Notes: generated by a model not told the origin, from the letters alone. Shown: positions 1 through 6,715, counted from the first letter of the stretch. The stretch: 18,723 nucleotides of DNA from JAOUEA01 sp035550775 (GCA_035550775.1 DASZOO010000255.1:1-18723); one strand, 5' to 3'. Numbers and translations are program-made.

Positions 1-99
1 GGGTAAGGCCCCTGGCAGACCACCAGGTTGATAGGCCGGAAGTGGAAGCACGGCAACGTGTGGAGCTGACCGGTACTAATAGGCCGAGGACTTGGCTTC
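1..99 (+). rRNA. rrl: 23S ribosomal RNA, 3' end (partial)
   Basis: This is the last part of a 23S rRNA gene; the rest lies upstream of the window. The conserved 3'-terminal region is visible: GGTTGATAGGCCGGAAGTG around 27-45, then GAGCTGACCGGTACTAATAGG around 63-83, followed by the final GAGGACTTGGCT that aligns with the end of bacterial 23S. The exact 3' end is estimated by comparison with E. coli, where the molecule pairs with its own 5' end, which is not in this window. Confidence 0.95.
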
Positions 100-194
100 A
101 GCTCGCGCTCGCTATCGCGGTTCTTCGAGCTCTGCTCGAGGGACGCACCCTCGATGCCGTCTCGTGGGGCGCTTCGCGTCTCCCGGGAACCACC
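100..194 (+). other. 23S-5S internal transcribed spacer
   Basis: This 95-nt spacer between 23S and 5S holds no tRNA. It contains a hairpin with a perfect 7-bp stem at 136-154 (TCGAGGG, loop ACGCA, CCCTCGA) that could be a processing signal for pre-rRNA. A short reading frame runs through it but is not a plausible gene because it continues through the 5S RNA. Confidence 0.7.
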
Positions 195-314
195 GTTTCG
201 GTGGCCATAGCGGAGGGGAAACACCCGGTCCCATCCCGAACCCGGAAGTGAAGCCCTCCAGCGCCGATGGTACTGCCAGGGCGACCTGGTGGGAGAGTAG
301 GTCGCCGCCGGGAC
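195..314 (+). rRNA. rrf: 5S ribosomal RNA
   Basis: This is a complete 120-nt 5S rRNA. Conserved blocks are visible, including GGTCCCATCCCGAACCCGG at 227-245 and GCGCCGATGGTACTG at 261-275, then GTGGGAGAGTAGG near the 3' side. Helix I sets the ends: the 10 nt from 195 pair completely, counting G-U wobbles, with the 10 nt ending at 314. The sequence is strongly actinobacterial in style, closely resembling the Streptomyces 5S pattern. Confidence 0.96.
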
Positions 315-320
315 ATCTTC

Positions 321-348
321 GAACGGGCCGCCTCCGGGCGGCCCGTTC
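321..348 (+). terminator. rRNA operon terminator hairpin
   Basis: A perfect 12-bp inverted repeat (GAACGGGCCGCC, loop TCCG, GGCGGCCCGTTC) starts 6 nt after the 5S 3' end. The very stable stem and tight loop fit termination of the rrn operon. There is no U-run after the stem, only CGTCGG, as is common for high-GC actinobacterial terminators. Confidence 0.85.
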
Positions 349-370
349 CGTCGGCGGACCCGATCGCGGC

Positions 371-376
371 TAGGCT
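371..376 (+). promoter_or_regulatory. -10 box of the TPR gene (leaderless)
   Basis: TAGGCT matches the actinobacterial TAnnnT -10 consensus and ends 6 nt before the GTG start at 383. Transcription would begin at the start codon itself, giving a leaderless mRNA. No Shine-Dalgarno is present and no clear -35 is seen. Confidence 0.6.
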
Positions 377-382
377 GGGTCC

Positions 383-1075
383 GTGCCCAAGGCTCTCACC
401 CCCCGTCACGGCGGTCACAGCCGTGGTCGTTCGGCCCCTCGCTCCGACGACCTCCCACGAGAGGTCGTCGACGAGGTACGGCGCGTCACGAAGCCGACGC
501 AGGTACGCGACGCGCTCTCACGGCTCGCCCGGGCGGCCGAGCTGCTCGAACGGGGAGACACCGGTGCGGCGGCCGCCGAGGCGAGCAAAGCCAAGCAGCT
601 CTCCCCGCGATCCGCGACGGTCCGTGAGGTGCTAGGGCTGGCGCTCTACGGACAACGACGCTGGCGGGAGGCGTTGACCGAGCTGAAGGCATACCGGCGG
701 TTGAGCGGCCGGGTCGACCAGAACCACGTCATCGCCGACTGCCTGCGCGCGATCGGGAAGCCGGCGGAAGCCGTGCCGCTCGCGGAGGAGGAGCTCCGCG
801 CCACGGTCACGAACGAGGCCAAGGCCGAGGCGGTGATTGTGGCCGCGTCCGCGTTGGCCGACCAGGACAGGTTCGCCGAGGCCCTGGCGTTCCTCTCGCG
901 CGCGAAGACCAAGGGATCGGTCTCCGAGCCGTACACGCTCCGGCTCTGGTACGTGCGCGGCGACATCCTCGCGCGAGCCGGGCGCCGAGACGAAGCCGCC
1001 GAGGAGTTCCGGAAGGTCATGCGTCACGACGCCTCCGCCTTCGACGTGGCCGAGCGCCTCGCCGAGCTCGGCTAG
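383..1075 (+). CDS. tetratricopeptide repeat (TPR) protein
   Basis: This 230-residue soluble protein has a basic, disordered N-terminus (residues 1-25) followed by helical-pair repeats of TPR type. The repeats lie at about residues 44-77, 78-111, 114-147, 149-178 and 186-222, with typical A/G/Y/L spacing such as ALYGQRRWREAL and ALADQDRFAEAL. TPR proteins act as interaction scaffolds, and the partner is not evident here. It occupies the position of the TPR gene that precedes the HAD phosphatase and tlyA in other actinobacteria (for example Rv1691), although here three genes intervene. GTG at 383 is chosen because a TAGGCT -10 box lies 6 nt upstream, which implies leaderless translation. There is no signal peptide. 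Its stop codon shares the palindrome CTAG with the stop of the convergent gene. Confidence 0.85.
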   Translation: MPKALTPRHGGHSRGRSAPRSDDLPREVVDEVRRVTKPTQVRDALSRLARAAELLERGDTGAAAAEASKAKQLSPRSATVREVLGLALYGQRRWREALTELKAYRRLSGRVDQNHVIADCLRAIGKPAEAVPLAEEELRATVTNEAKAEAVIVAASALADQDRFAEALAFLSRAKTKGSVSEPYTLRLWYVRGDILARAGRRDEAAEEFRKVMRHDASAFDVAERLAELG

Positions 1076-2043
1076 GACTCGGGCTCTCGCTCCCGCTCCC
1101 ATCGCTTGCGCCAGTAGCGTGACAGGCCGGCGGCGTTCATCGCGATCGATCCGATCGCGTCGTATCGAGCCATGTCGATCGGCCGTCCGGTCTCCGCCTC
1201 GAACTCGGACGCGGCCAGCGATCGGAGCTCGGCCGTCACCGTGTCGACGTCGGCGTCGTGGTCGCGTTCGAGTGCGCAGCGGACGATGTGCGACCACGAT
1301 CTGATGCGTTCGGCCGCCGCGTCGCACGCTTCGTCGACGTCCGGCACGGGTCCGAAGTGCGAGGCCAGCAGCGAGAGCGGCGCGCGTCCGCGGATGCGTT
1401 CGATGCTGTCGAGCGCGGCTTCCACGTCGACCTCGGGGGGTGGAAGAGCGGGGCGGAACGCGGGCCCCCAGGGCAGGTGGGATCCGATCGCTTCGCCCGA
1501 GAAGAGGGCTCCGCTGCGCAGGTCGTGCAGCGCCACGTGATGCGAAGCGTGTCCCGGCGTGTGCACGACGGCGAGCGCCCGCCTCCCGAGCCGGATCGTG
1601 TCGCCGTCGGAGACCGCCCGGAGGCGTTCGGCGGGCACGGGTTCGGTCTGCCCGAAGAACGTCTGCATGCGTGGCTCGCCGTAGGTGCGCGCCGTGCTCG
1701 CGATCAGCCGTGCGGGATCGGCGAGATGGGGGGCGCCCCGCATGTGCGCCCACACGATGGCGTTGGAGAATCGCGAGGCGAGGGCGCCGGCCGCGCCCGC
1801 GTGATCGAGGTGGATGTGCGTGACCACGACGTGGGCGAGGTCGTCCTTACCTATCCCGAGGACCTCGAGTGCCTCGAGCACGACGGGCAGATCGGCGCCC
1901 GGCCCCGTCTCGACGAGCGTGGGCTCGTCACCATCGAGCACGAACACGGCGTTGAACTCCGGTTCACCCGTCATGACGGTGTCGATCATCGTGACGCCGT
2001 CCGCCACGGGGGTGAGCGATGGATGGCGCTGCTCCGAGGTCAC
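1072..2043 (-). CDS. metallo-beta-lactamase fold hydrolase
   Basis: This protein is 323 residues long if it starts at GTG 2043. Zinc-site motifs are visible: HIHLDH at residues 76-81, HTPGH at 161-165, SGEA at 182-185 and SHFGP at 229-233. These define a binuclear metal hydrolase of the glyoxalase II/MBL superfamily. The GEA form, with Glu at 184 in place of the usual Asp, together with the following proline-rich stretch, resembles one actinobacterial MBL subfamily, so I do not read it as inactivation. The C-terminal ~90 residues are helical and may form a lid or accessory domain. The substrate is unknown. The frame stays open upstream to 2361, but that part lies antisense to the ssb-like gene and is not protein-like. 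It is divergent from the ssb-like gene. Confidence 0.85.
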   Translation of the reverse strand: MTSEQRHPSLTPVADGVTMIDTVMTGEPEFNAVFVLDGDEPTLVETGPGADLPVVLEALEVLGIGKDDLAHVVVTHIHLDHAGAAGALASRFSNAIVWAHMRGAPHLADPARLIASTARTYGEPRMQTFFGQTEPVPAERLRAVSDGDTIRLGRRALAVVHTPGHASHHVALHDLRSGALFSGEAIGSHLPWGPAFRPALPPPEVDVEAALDSIERIRGRAPLSLLASHFGPVPDVDEACDAAAERIRSWSHIVRCALERDHDADVDTVTAELRSLAASEFEAETGRPIDMARYDAIGSIAMNAAGLSRYWRKRWEREREPES

Positions 2044-2118
2044 GGCGCGAGTCTCGCAGACGGGCGAGCGGGCGACGCCCGACGTCCCGCGACGGGGGGG
2101 CGTGTCGGTGCCCCGGGG

Positions 2119-2124
2119 TACGGT
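2119..2124 (+). promoter_or_regulatory. -10 box of the ssb-like gene
   Basis: TACGGT fits the TAnnnT consensus and lies 24 nt before the ATG at 2149. Transcription should start around 2130-2133, leaving a short leader that carries a clear Shine-Dalgarno, AAGGAGGA at 2138-2145. No convincing -35 is seen. Confidence 0.5.
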
Positions 2125-2136
2125 CTCCGCGGAGAC
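2123..2136 (+). promoter_or_regulatory. 14-bp perfect palindrome at the ssb-like transcription start
   Basis: GTCTCCGCGGAGAC is a perfect inverted repeat that begins inside the -10 box and spans the predicted transcription start. That is the usual place for a repressor operator. It could also form a short 5' hairpin in the mRNA. The role is inferred from position only. Confidence 0.45.
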
Positions 2137-2148
2137 GAAGGAGGAGCC

Positions 2149-2496
2149 ATGGTGACGGTCAACGTCGTCGTGCTCGCGGGCACCGTCTCGGCGGATCCGG
2201 TCCAGCGCCGCATGCCGTCGGGAGACGAGGTGACCGAACTCCGGCTCTCGGTTCCGGAGGCGGGCAAGCGCCTCCTCCCCCTCCCGGTCGCGGCGTGGCA
2301 CGCCACGGTCGGCGCTCGAGCGCTCGACGAGATCGCCAAGGGCGATCGGGTGCTCGTGCACGGGCAGCTGGTTCGACGCTTCTACCGGAGCGGCGCCGGA
2401 GCTCGCAGCCTCACCGAGGTGGTCGCGAGCGGCATCAGGAAGCTCGACCCCGAGGACCCGTCGAGGGGCCCTGCGCTCGATCGAGCGGCATCATGA
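2149..2496 (+). CDS. small single-stranded DNA-binding protein-like (OB fold)
   Basis: This 115-residue protein matches the OB-fold core of bacterial SSB. It opens with VNVVVLAGTVSADPVQRRMPSG (residues 3-24), the counterpart of the SSB GNLTADPELRYTPSG region. KGDRVLVHGQLVRRFY and LTEVVASGIRKL follow in the C-terminal half. It would bind single-stranded DNA during replication or repair. It is shorter than housekeeping SSB and lacks both the glycine-rich linker and the acidic DDDxPF tip that recruits partner proteins, so it is likely an accessory paralogue. ATG 2149 is supported by AAGGAGGA six bases upstream. It is divergent from the MBL gene, and its last 62 bases overlap the convergent DUF1015 gene. 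Confidence 0.8.
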   Translation: MVTVNVVVLAGTVSADPVQRRMPSGDEVTELRLSVPEAGKRLLPLPVAAWHATVGARALDEIAKGDRVLVHGQLVRRFYRSGAGARSLTEVVASGIRKLDPEDPSRGPALDRAAS

Positions 2497-3664
2497 CCAT
2501 GCCCGTACGGGGCTTGGGCCAGAAGTACGTCGACTTGTGGGGCAACCGCTCGCCGCGCTCGACGACGGCCCGGATGCGCTCAGGGGTGGTGGCGGGCAGC
2601 AGGTAGACGGCGACGGCGCTCCCGTCGTCGAGCGCGGCGACGGCCTGCGCCGCGTCGTGCACGTACCGCAACGTCTCTGCCGGAGCCAACCGGTCGAGCA
2701 GCTCGAGATGGAGTGCGCGCACCGACGGCGGCGGGCCGTCGAGGCCCAGCACCCGGTACGAGACACCGGCCTCGGGGTCGGCCGTGACGATCCCGATCGC
2801 GCAGCGTTCGTCGTCGAGCGCGGAGAGCGTCGAGCCGAGGTCCGCCATCGCATCGCCTCCGTGGGGCGGTCCGGTGCCGGCGAGCTGCACCCGGTGGAAC
2901 GGCAGCACGGGGAGATGCTCGGCGGTGGCGTCGACGACCAGTGTGAGCACGGCGTCCCACGGGCCCGGGCCTGCGGCGGCGTGTCGTTCGTCGCGGTAGC
3001 GCAGCGCGGTGGTGTAGCGGTGGTGGCCGTCGGCGATCAGCATGGACCGGTTCGCCAGGTGCGCGAGATCCACCGCATCCGACGGCACGGGCCACATCCG
3101 ATGGTGCACGCCTTCCTCGTCCACCGCCTCGAACGGGGTGCCGCCAGATGCCGATGCGCGCACGAGCCGGTCGAGCCGATCGTCGGGGCCGTCGACCGTG
3201 CCGTAGACAGGTGACAGATGGGTGCGCGTGGTTCGCAGCAGCGCCAGGCGATCCCGGACCGGCCCTTCCATCACCTGCTCGTGCGGGAGCACGGTGCCGC
3301 CCCAGTCCTCGAGTCCCATCGCGCAGATCAGGCCGCGGACCGCGTCCCCTCCGCTCGCGGCCGGGTTCGCGGGGTGCCTCATCTCGTAGGCGTAGTAGCA
3401 GGGCTCCTCGGCGAGCCGCAGGGCCCCGTCCCGCTGCCAATCCGCGAGCAGGTGCGCCGCCTTCTCGTATCTGCTCGCCGGATCGCCCGGGTCGTTCGAT
3501 CCCTCGCCGAGGTCGAGATGGACCACGCTGTAGGGGCTCGCGCGCAGGTAGTCGAGTCGCCGACGGTCGCTGATAACGTCGTACGGAGGAGCGGTGACGC
3601 GGTCGAGCGGACCGGTCACGCCGGCGTCGAACACGAGTCCGCGGAACGGGAAGAGGCGAGGCAC
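2435..3664 (-). CDS. DUF1015 family protein
   Basis: This 409-residue protein matches the DUF1015 family over its whole length. The N-terminal signature is RLFPFRGL...APPYDVIS (residues 3-32). LPHEQ follows at 126-130 and SPVYG at 151-155, with the family hallmark IADGHHRYTTAL at 210-221. The domain closes with HKSTYFWPK near the C-terminus. The family is widespread and cytoplasmic, with no settled biochemical role that I can state. The DGHHR motif resembles the nucleotide-binding loop of ParB/Srx-fold enzymes, which is an inference from the motif alone. The start is GTG 3664, with TATACA 6 nt upstream indicating a leaderless mRNA. The last ~15 residues extend past the usual family end and overlap the ssb-like gene. 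Confidence 0.88.
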   Translation of the reverse strand: MPRLFPFRGLVFDAGVTGPLDRVTAPPYDVISDRRRLDYLRASPYSVVHLDLGEGSNDPGDPASRYEKAAHLLADWQRDGALRLAEEPCYYAYEMRHPANPAASGGDAVRGLICAMGLEDWGGTVLPHEQVMEGPVRDRLALLRTTRTHLSPVYGTVDGPDDRLDRLVRASASGGTPFEAVDEEGVHHRMWPVPSDAVDLAHLANRSMLIADGHHRYTTALRYRDERHAAAGPGPWDAVLTLVVDATAEHLPVLPFHRVQLAGTGPPHGGDAMADLGSTLSALDDERCAIGIVTADPEAGVSYRVLGLDGPPPSVRALHLELLDRLAPAETLRYVHDAAQAVAALDDGSAVAVYLLPATTPERIRAVVERGERLPHKSTYFWPKPRTGMVMMPLDRAQGPSTGPRGRAS

Positions 3665-3670
3665 GCACCT

Positions 3671-3676
3671 TGTATA
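3671..3676 (-). promoter_or_regulatory. -10 box of the DUF1015 gene (leaderless)
   Basis: Read on the minus strand, TATACA ends 6 nt before GTG 3664, the spacing expected for a leaderless transcript. The plus strand reads TATAGC at 3673-3678, so the same AT-rich patch may also serve the divergent HAD gene. Confidence 0.5.
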
Positions 3677-3716
3677 GCAGTCGCGCTCACCGTGAAGGCT
3701 CGCGGGTTCCTCGACG

Positions 3717-4526
3717 ATGATCGCCGACGTCTACGACGCGTTCCTGTTCGATCTCGACGGCGTCCTCTACCGCGGAACGGAACCCGTGCCCCACGCGGCG
3801 GCGTCGGTCGAGCGGCTCCGGTCGCTGGGCAAGGGCGTCGCGTTCGTCACGAACAACTCCGCACGCACGCCGGCACAGGTGGCCGAACGGCTCCACCTCG
3901 TCGGCGTCGAGGCTCACGCCGACGAGGTGGAGACGTCGGCGCTCACGACCGCGGGGGTCCTCGCGGGTCGTGGCGTTCGCCGTGCGTTCGTGATCGGCGG
4001 GGCCGGCATCCGGGAGGCTCTGGGGACGGCCGGGGTCGACGTGGTCGACGGTGAGCCGACCGAGGCCGACGCCGTCGTGGTGGGCTGGGATCGCGACGCG
4101 GACTACACGAGCCTGCGCGTGGCCTCGGTGCTGGTCCAACGCGGGACGCCGCTCGTGGCGACCAACGCCGACGCCTCGTTCCCGGCCGCCGACGGGACGA
4201 AGTGGCCGGGCGCCGGCGCCCTGCTCGCGGCGATCGAGACCACGACGGGGGTTCGGGGCGAGGTCGTGGGCAAGCCGCATCCTCCCCTGCTGCGCGCCGC
4301 GCTCGATCGGGCCGGCGGTGGCCGGCCGCTCCTGGTCGGGGACCGGCTCGATACCGACATCGCAGGGGCGGCCGGCCTCGGATGGGACTCCATGCTCGTG
4401 CTCACCGGCATCAGTTCGGCGGCCGAGGCGACGGCGTCTGCGGCGCGGCCGACCTTCATCGCCGACGACCTGCGAGCGCTGTTCCACGACGATGCTGGTC
4501 CGGTGACCGGGTCGGGCCACGGGTGA
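3717..4526 (+). CDS. HAD-IIA family phosphatase (NagD-like)
   Basis: This 269-residue cytoplasmic HAD hydrolase has all four catalytic motifs. Motif I is FDLDGVLY at residues 11-18 (nucleophile D12, acid/base D14), motif II is TNNS at 45-48, motif III is K186 in GKPHP, and motif IV is GDRLDTDIAG at 208-217. The large insertion between motifs II and III is the alpha/beta cap of subclass IIA, found in NagD, p-nitrophenylphosphatase and phosphoglycolate phosphatase types. The exact substrate cannot be told from sequence. It holds the place of Rv1692 in the conserved block; the M. tuberculosis protein has been described as a glycerol-3-phosphate phosphatase, so a lipid-recycling role is possible. 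The ATG has no clear Shine-Dalgarno, so the start is slightly uncertain. Confidence 0.9.
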   Translation: MIADVYDAFLFDLDGVLYRGTEPVPHAAASVERLRSLGKGVAFVTNNSARTPAQVAERLHLVGVEAHADEVETSALTTAGVLAGRGVRRAFVIGGAGIREALGTAGVDVVDGEPTEADAVVVGWDRDADYTSLRVASVLVQRGTPLVATNADASFPAADGTKWPGAGALLAAIETTTGVRGEVVGKPHPPLLRAALDRAGGGRPLLVGDRLDTDIAGAAGLGWDSMLVLTGISSAAEATASAARPTFIADDLRALFHDDAGPVTGSGHG

Positions 4527-4570
4527 CCGGCGGCGCGGTCGAAGGGTGCTGGGTGTGACATGACCCCCGG

Positions 4571-4603
4571 TATGCTGGCGAGGCAACCGAACCTCCGAAA
4601 GGA
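4571..4603 (+). promoter_or_regulatory. promoter and ribosome binding site of the phasin-like gene
   Basis: TATGCT at 4571-4576 is a good TAnnnT -10 box with a leader of about 27 nt. AAAGGA at 4598-4603 lies 6 nt before ATG 4610 and acts as Shine-Dalgarno. This marks a new transcription start downstream of the HAD gene and may drive tlyA and nadK as well. No -35 element is clear. Confidence 0.5.
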
Positions 4604-4609
4604 CCCGCC

Positions 4610-5020
4610 ATGATCATCGACGATCTGCGCAAGACGGTGGAAGGGCTGCTGGGCACCCTCACCCCTGCGAGGGCGCAGCAGCTCGCCAAGGACATGCTCG
4701 AGCCGGGGGCTGCCAAGGAGCAGGTGGCGAAGACCACCGCCGATCTGCTGGAGTGGTCTCACTCGAACCGTGAGCGGATCTCCTCGTTCGTGCGCCGGGA
4801 GATCTCCGAGCAGCTGAAGGCGGTCGGCGGAGTCGCGTCGCAGGCCGAGCTCGACGCCCTCAAGAAGCGCGTGCGCGACCTGGAGCGAGCCGCGGGGATG
4901 ACGGCCTCGGGCCGGAAGCGAGCGAAGGCGTCGTCAGCGAAGAAGCGCACCTCGCGCGCGACGACGCGCGCGAAGACCGCCGCGCCGGCAGGAGACGCGT
5001 CCTCGCCGGCCGGCGGGTGA
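4610..5020 (+). CDS. small coiled-coil protein with basic Ala/Lys/Arg tail (phasin-like)
   Basis: This 136-residue protein has no enzyme motif. Residues 1-95 are helical: DDLRKTVEGLLGTL begins the domain, and a heptad-like coiled coil, AELDALKKRVRDLERA, occupies 79-94. Residues 100-136 are low-complexity and strongly basic (RKRAKASSAKKRTSRATTRAK), like histone H1-type or PhaF-type tails that bind nucleic acid. The layout resembles polyhydroxyalkanoate granule proteins of the PhaF/PhaI type, but such proteins also occur in organisms without granules, and no PHA genes are present here. It sits where mycobacteria carry the small gene Rv1693. It has its own -10 box and ribosome site. It may act in nucleoid or RNA binding, which is inference. 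Confidence 0.7.
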   Translation: MIIDDLRKTVEGLLGTLTPARAQQLAKDMLEPGAAKEQVAKTTADLLEWSHSNRERISSFVRREISEQLKAVGGVASQAELDALKKRVRDLERAAGMTASGRKRAKASSAKKRTSRATTRAKTAAPAGDASSPAGG

Positions 5021-5036
5021 CCGCCCGCTCTCGACG

Positions 5037-5834
5037 GTGACCCGCCGCCGCCTCGACACCGAGCTCGTGCGTCGTGGTCTGGTCAGCTCACGGACCGAGG
5101 CCCAGGAGGCGGTCCGCGCCGGGCACGTCACGGTGCGCGGGATCGTGGCGACCAAGGTGTCGACGCTGGTCGACGGTGACGATCCCGTCGACGTCGCCGG
5201 CGACACGCGTCGGTTCGTGTCTCGTGGCGGCGAGAAGCTGGCGAGCGCCCTGTCGAGGTTCGGCCTCGACCCGTCCGGATCGAACTGCCTCGACGTCGGC
5301 GCTTCGACGGGGGGATTCACCGATTGCCTGCTCCAGGCCGGTGCCCGTCACGTCGTCGCGGTCGACGTCGGCTACGGCCAGCTCGCATGGGGGCTTCGCA
5401 AGGACGACCGGGTCACGGTGCTCGATCGCACCAACGCGCGAGACCTCTCGGTCGGCACGATGCCGTTCCGGCCGGCCCTCGTGGTCGCGGACGTCTCCTT
5501 CATCTCGTTGCGCGCCGTGATGCCCGCCCTGGCGAACGTCGCCGCCGGCGACGCGGAAGCGGTGTTCCTCGTGAAGCCGCAGTTCGAGGCCGGACCGGCG
5601 GACGTCGGCAAGGGAGGGGTGGTCAGGGATCCGGAGGCGTGGTCGCGGGTGCTCTCCTCGGTGATCGACGCCGCCTCCGACGCGGGGTTCGCACCGCAGG
5701 GCGTGATGGCCTCGCCCGTTCGGGGCCCGGCCGGCAACGTGGAGTTCTTGCTCTGGTCGCGACGCGGCGCGCCCCCGGTGGCGCTGGACCTCGCGGCCGC
5801 CGTCGCCGAGGGCCGGGAGGTCGCGGCGGCATGA
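5037..5834 (+). CDS. tlyA: TlyA 16S/23S rRNA 2'-O-methyltransferase
   Basis: This 265-residue protein carries an S4 RNA-binding domain (residues 1-60, starting RRRLDTELVRRGLVSSR) joined to an FtsJ-type Rossmann methyltransferase. The SAM-binding loop is LDVGASTGGFTDCLL at 85-99. The catalytic K-D-K-E tetrad of the family is complete at K67 (GGEKL), D152 (ADVSFISL), K180 (VKPQFE) and E236 (NVEFLLW). In mycobacteria TlyA adds 2'-O-methyl groups to 16S C1409 and 23S C1920, and this modification determines capreomycin susceptibility. The interdomain linker reads RRFV rather than the mycobacterial RAWV. The start is GTG 5037, 16 nt after the previous stop. The stop overlaps nadK as ATGA, so the two genes are translationally coupled. 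Confidence 0.95.
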   Translation: MTRRRLDTELVRRGLVSSRTEAQEAVRAGHVTVRGIVATKVSTLVDGDDPVDVAGDTRRFVSRGGEKLASALSRFGLDPSGSNCLDVGASTGGFTDCLLQAGARHVVAVDVGYGQLAWGLRKDDRVTVLDRTNARDLSVGTMPFRPALVVADVSFISLRAVMPALANVAAGDAEAVFLVKPQFEAGPADVGKGGVVRDPEAWSRVLSSVIDAASDAGFAPQGVMASPVRGPAGNVEFLLWSRRGAPPVALDLAAAVAEGREVAAA

Positions 5835-6706
5835 GTCGGATCGGTCTCGTGACGCATCCTCGGCGAGAGGCGGCGATCGACGCCTCCCGCAGGCTCCGGG
5901 ACGCGCTGACGAACGACGACGTCACGATGGTGCCGCTCGCGGACGACGGTGAGGCACCCGAGCGCGACGAGGCCCTGGACCTGGTCGTCAGCGTCGGAGG
6001 GGACGGCACCTTCCTTCGCGCGGCATACGCCGCCTCGCACGTCGGATGTCCGGTCCTCGGTGTCAAGGTCGGGCGCATGGGGTTCCTCACGGAGGTCGAG
6101 CCCGAGGAGGCCGAACCGCTGGTGCGGGCGGTGCTCGAGGGCCGGGCACGGGTCGAGGAACGACTGGCGCTCACGGTCGAACCGATCTCGGGCGCCACCT
6201 TCCTGCCGCAGTGGGGGCTGAACGAGATCATGGTGGAGAAGCACGCCCGTCATCGGCTCGTACGGCTCGCGGTGCAGGTCGACGGCGCCTACGTCACGAC
6301 GTTCTCTGCCGACGGCGTGATCGTCGCCTCCCCGACGGGCTCCACCGCCTACTCGTTCTCCGCTCGGGGGCCGATCGTGAGCCCGACCGTCGACTCGCTC
6401 GTCCTCACGCCGATCGCCGCGCACATGGTGTTCGACCGCTCGTTCGTGCTCGATGCCGGGAGCCAGGTTCAGCTCGAGGTCGTGGGAGAGGAGAGCGGCG
6501 TGCTCTCCGCCGACGGACGACGGAGCATCGGGCTTCCGGTCGGGTCGACCGTGCGGATCCGCGCGTCGGCTCGGCCCGCGCGGCTCGTACGGCGTGACGA
6601 CGCTCCCGGGTTCCTCACCCTCGTACGCGAGAAGTTCGGGCTCCCGGGAGAGCCCGGCGAGCGCCCCGGCGAGCCCGATACGGGCGATGTCGGCGTCGGG
6701 GGCTAG
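5831..6706 (+). CDS. nadK: NAD kinase
   Basis: This 291-residue enzyme phosphorylates NAD to NADP using ATP or polyphosphate. Signature motifs are present: GGDGT at residues 56-60 (catalytic Asp), GVKVGRMGFLTE at 77-88, the NE pair at 131-132 and SPTGSTAY at 167-174. Length is normal for bacterial NadK. Position 79 in the GVNxG loop is Lys where many homologues have Asn or His. The start is ATG 5831, overlapping the tlyA stop by 4 nt. Its own stop codon, TAG at 6704-6706, forms the first half of the recN -10 box. Confidence 0.95.
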   Translation: MSRIGLVTHPRREAAIDASRRLRDALTNDDVTMVPLADDGEAPERDEALDLVVSVGGDGTFLRAAYAASHVGCPVLGVKVGRMGFLTEVEPEEAEPLVRAVLEGRARVEERLALTVEPISGATFLPQWGLNEIMVEKHARHRLVRLAVQVDGAYVTTFSADGVIVASPTGSTAYSFSARGPIVSPTVDSLVLTPIAAHMVFDRSFVLDAGSQVQLEVVGEESGVLSADGRRSIGLPVGSTVRIRASARPARLVRRDDAPGFLTLVREKFGLPGEPGERPGEPDTGDVGVGG

Positions 6707-6709
6707 GAT
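6704..6709 (+). promoter_or_regulatory. -10 box of recN (leaderless), overlapping the nadK stop
   Basis: TAGGAT fits the TAnnnT consensus, ends 6 nt before GTG 6716 and contains the nadK TAG stop. recN therefore probably has its own leaderless transcript in addition to any readthrough. No Shine-Dalgarno precedes the GTG. Confidence 0.6.
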
Positions 6710-6715
6710 GCGCGC

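Noticed and set aside
42..373. Short open frames across the 23S end, spacer and 5S gene
   Set aside because: They run through conserved rRNA sequence and have no ribosome site or protein-like composition.
1492..1494. Glu instead of Asp in the GD motif of the MBL hydrolase (E184)
   Set aside because: The GEA form with a following proline-rich stretch recurs in actinobacterial MBL proteins as I know them, so it is probably normal for the subfamily.
2044..2361. N-terminal extension of the MBL hydrolase to 2361
   Set aside because: The added 106 residues are antisense to the ssb-like coding region and have shadow composition. The domain starts naturally after GTG 2043.
5004..5025. Palindrome CGCCGGCCGGCG and a small GGCGG/CCGCC hairpin before tlyA
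   Set aside because: Short GC-only palindromes are frequent by chance in this base composition, and the hairpin has no terminator features.
6065..6067. Lys at position 79 of NadK in place of Asn in GVNxG
   Set aside because: Firmicute NAD kinases have His at this site, so the position is variable and not a sign of inactivation; GGDGT and NE are intact.
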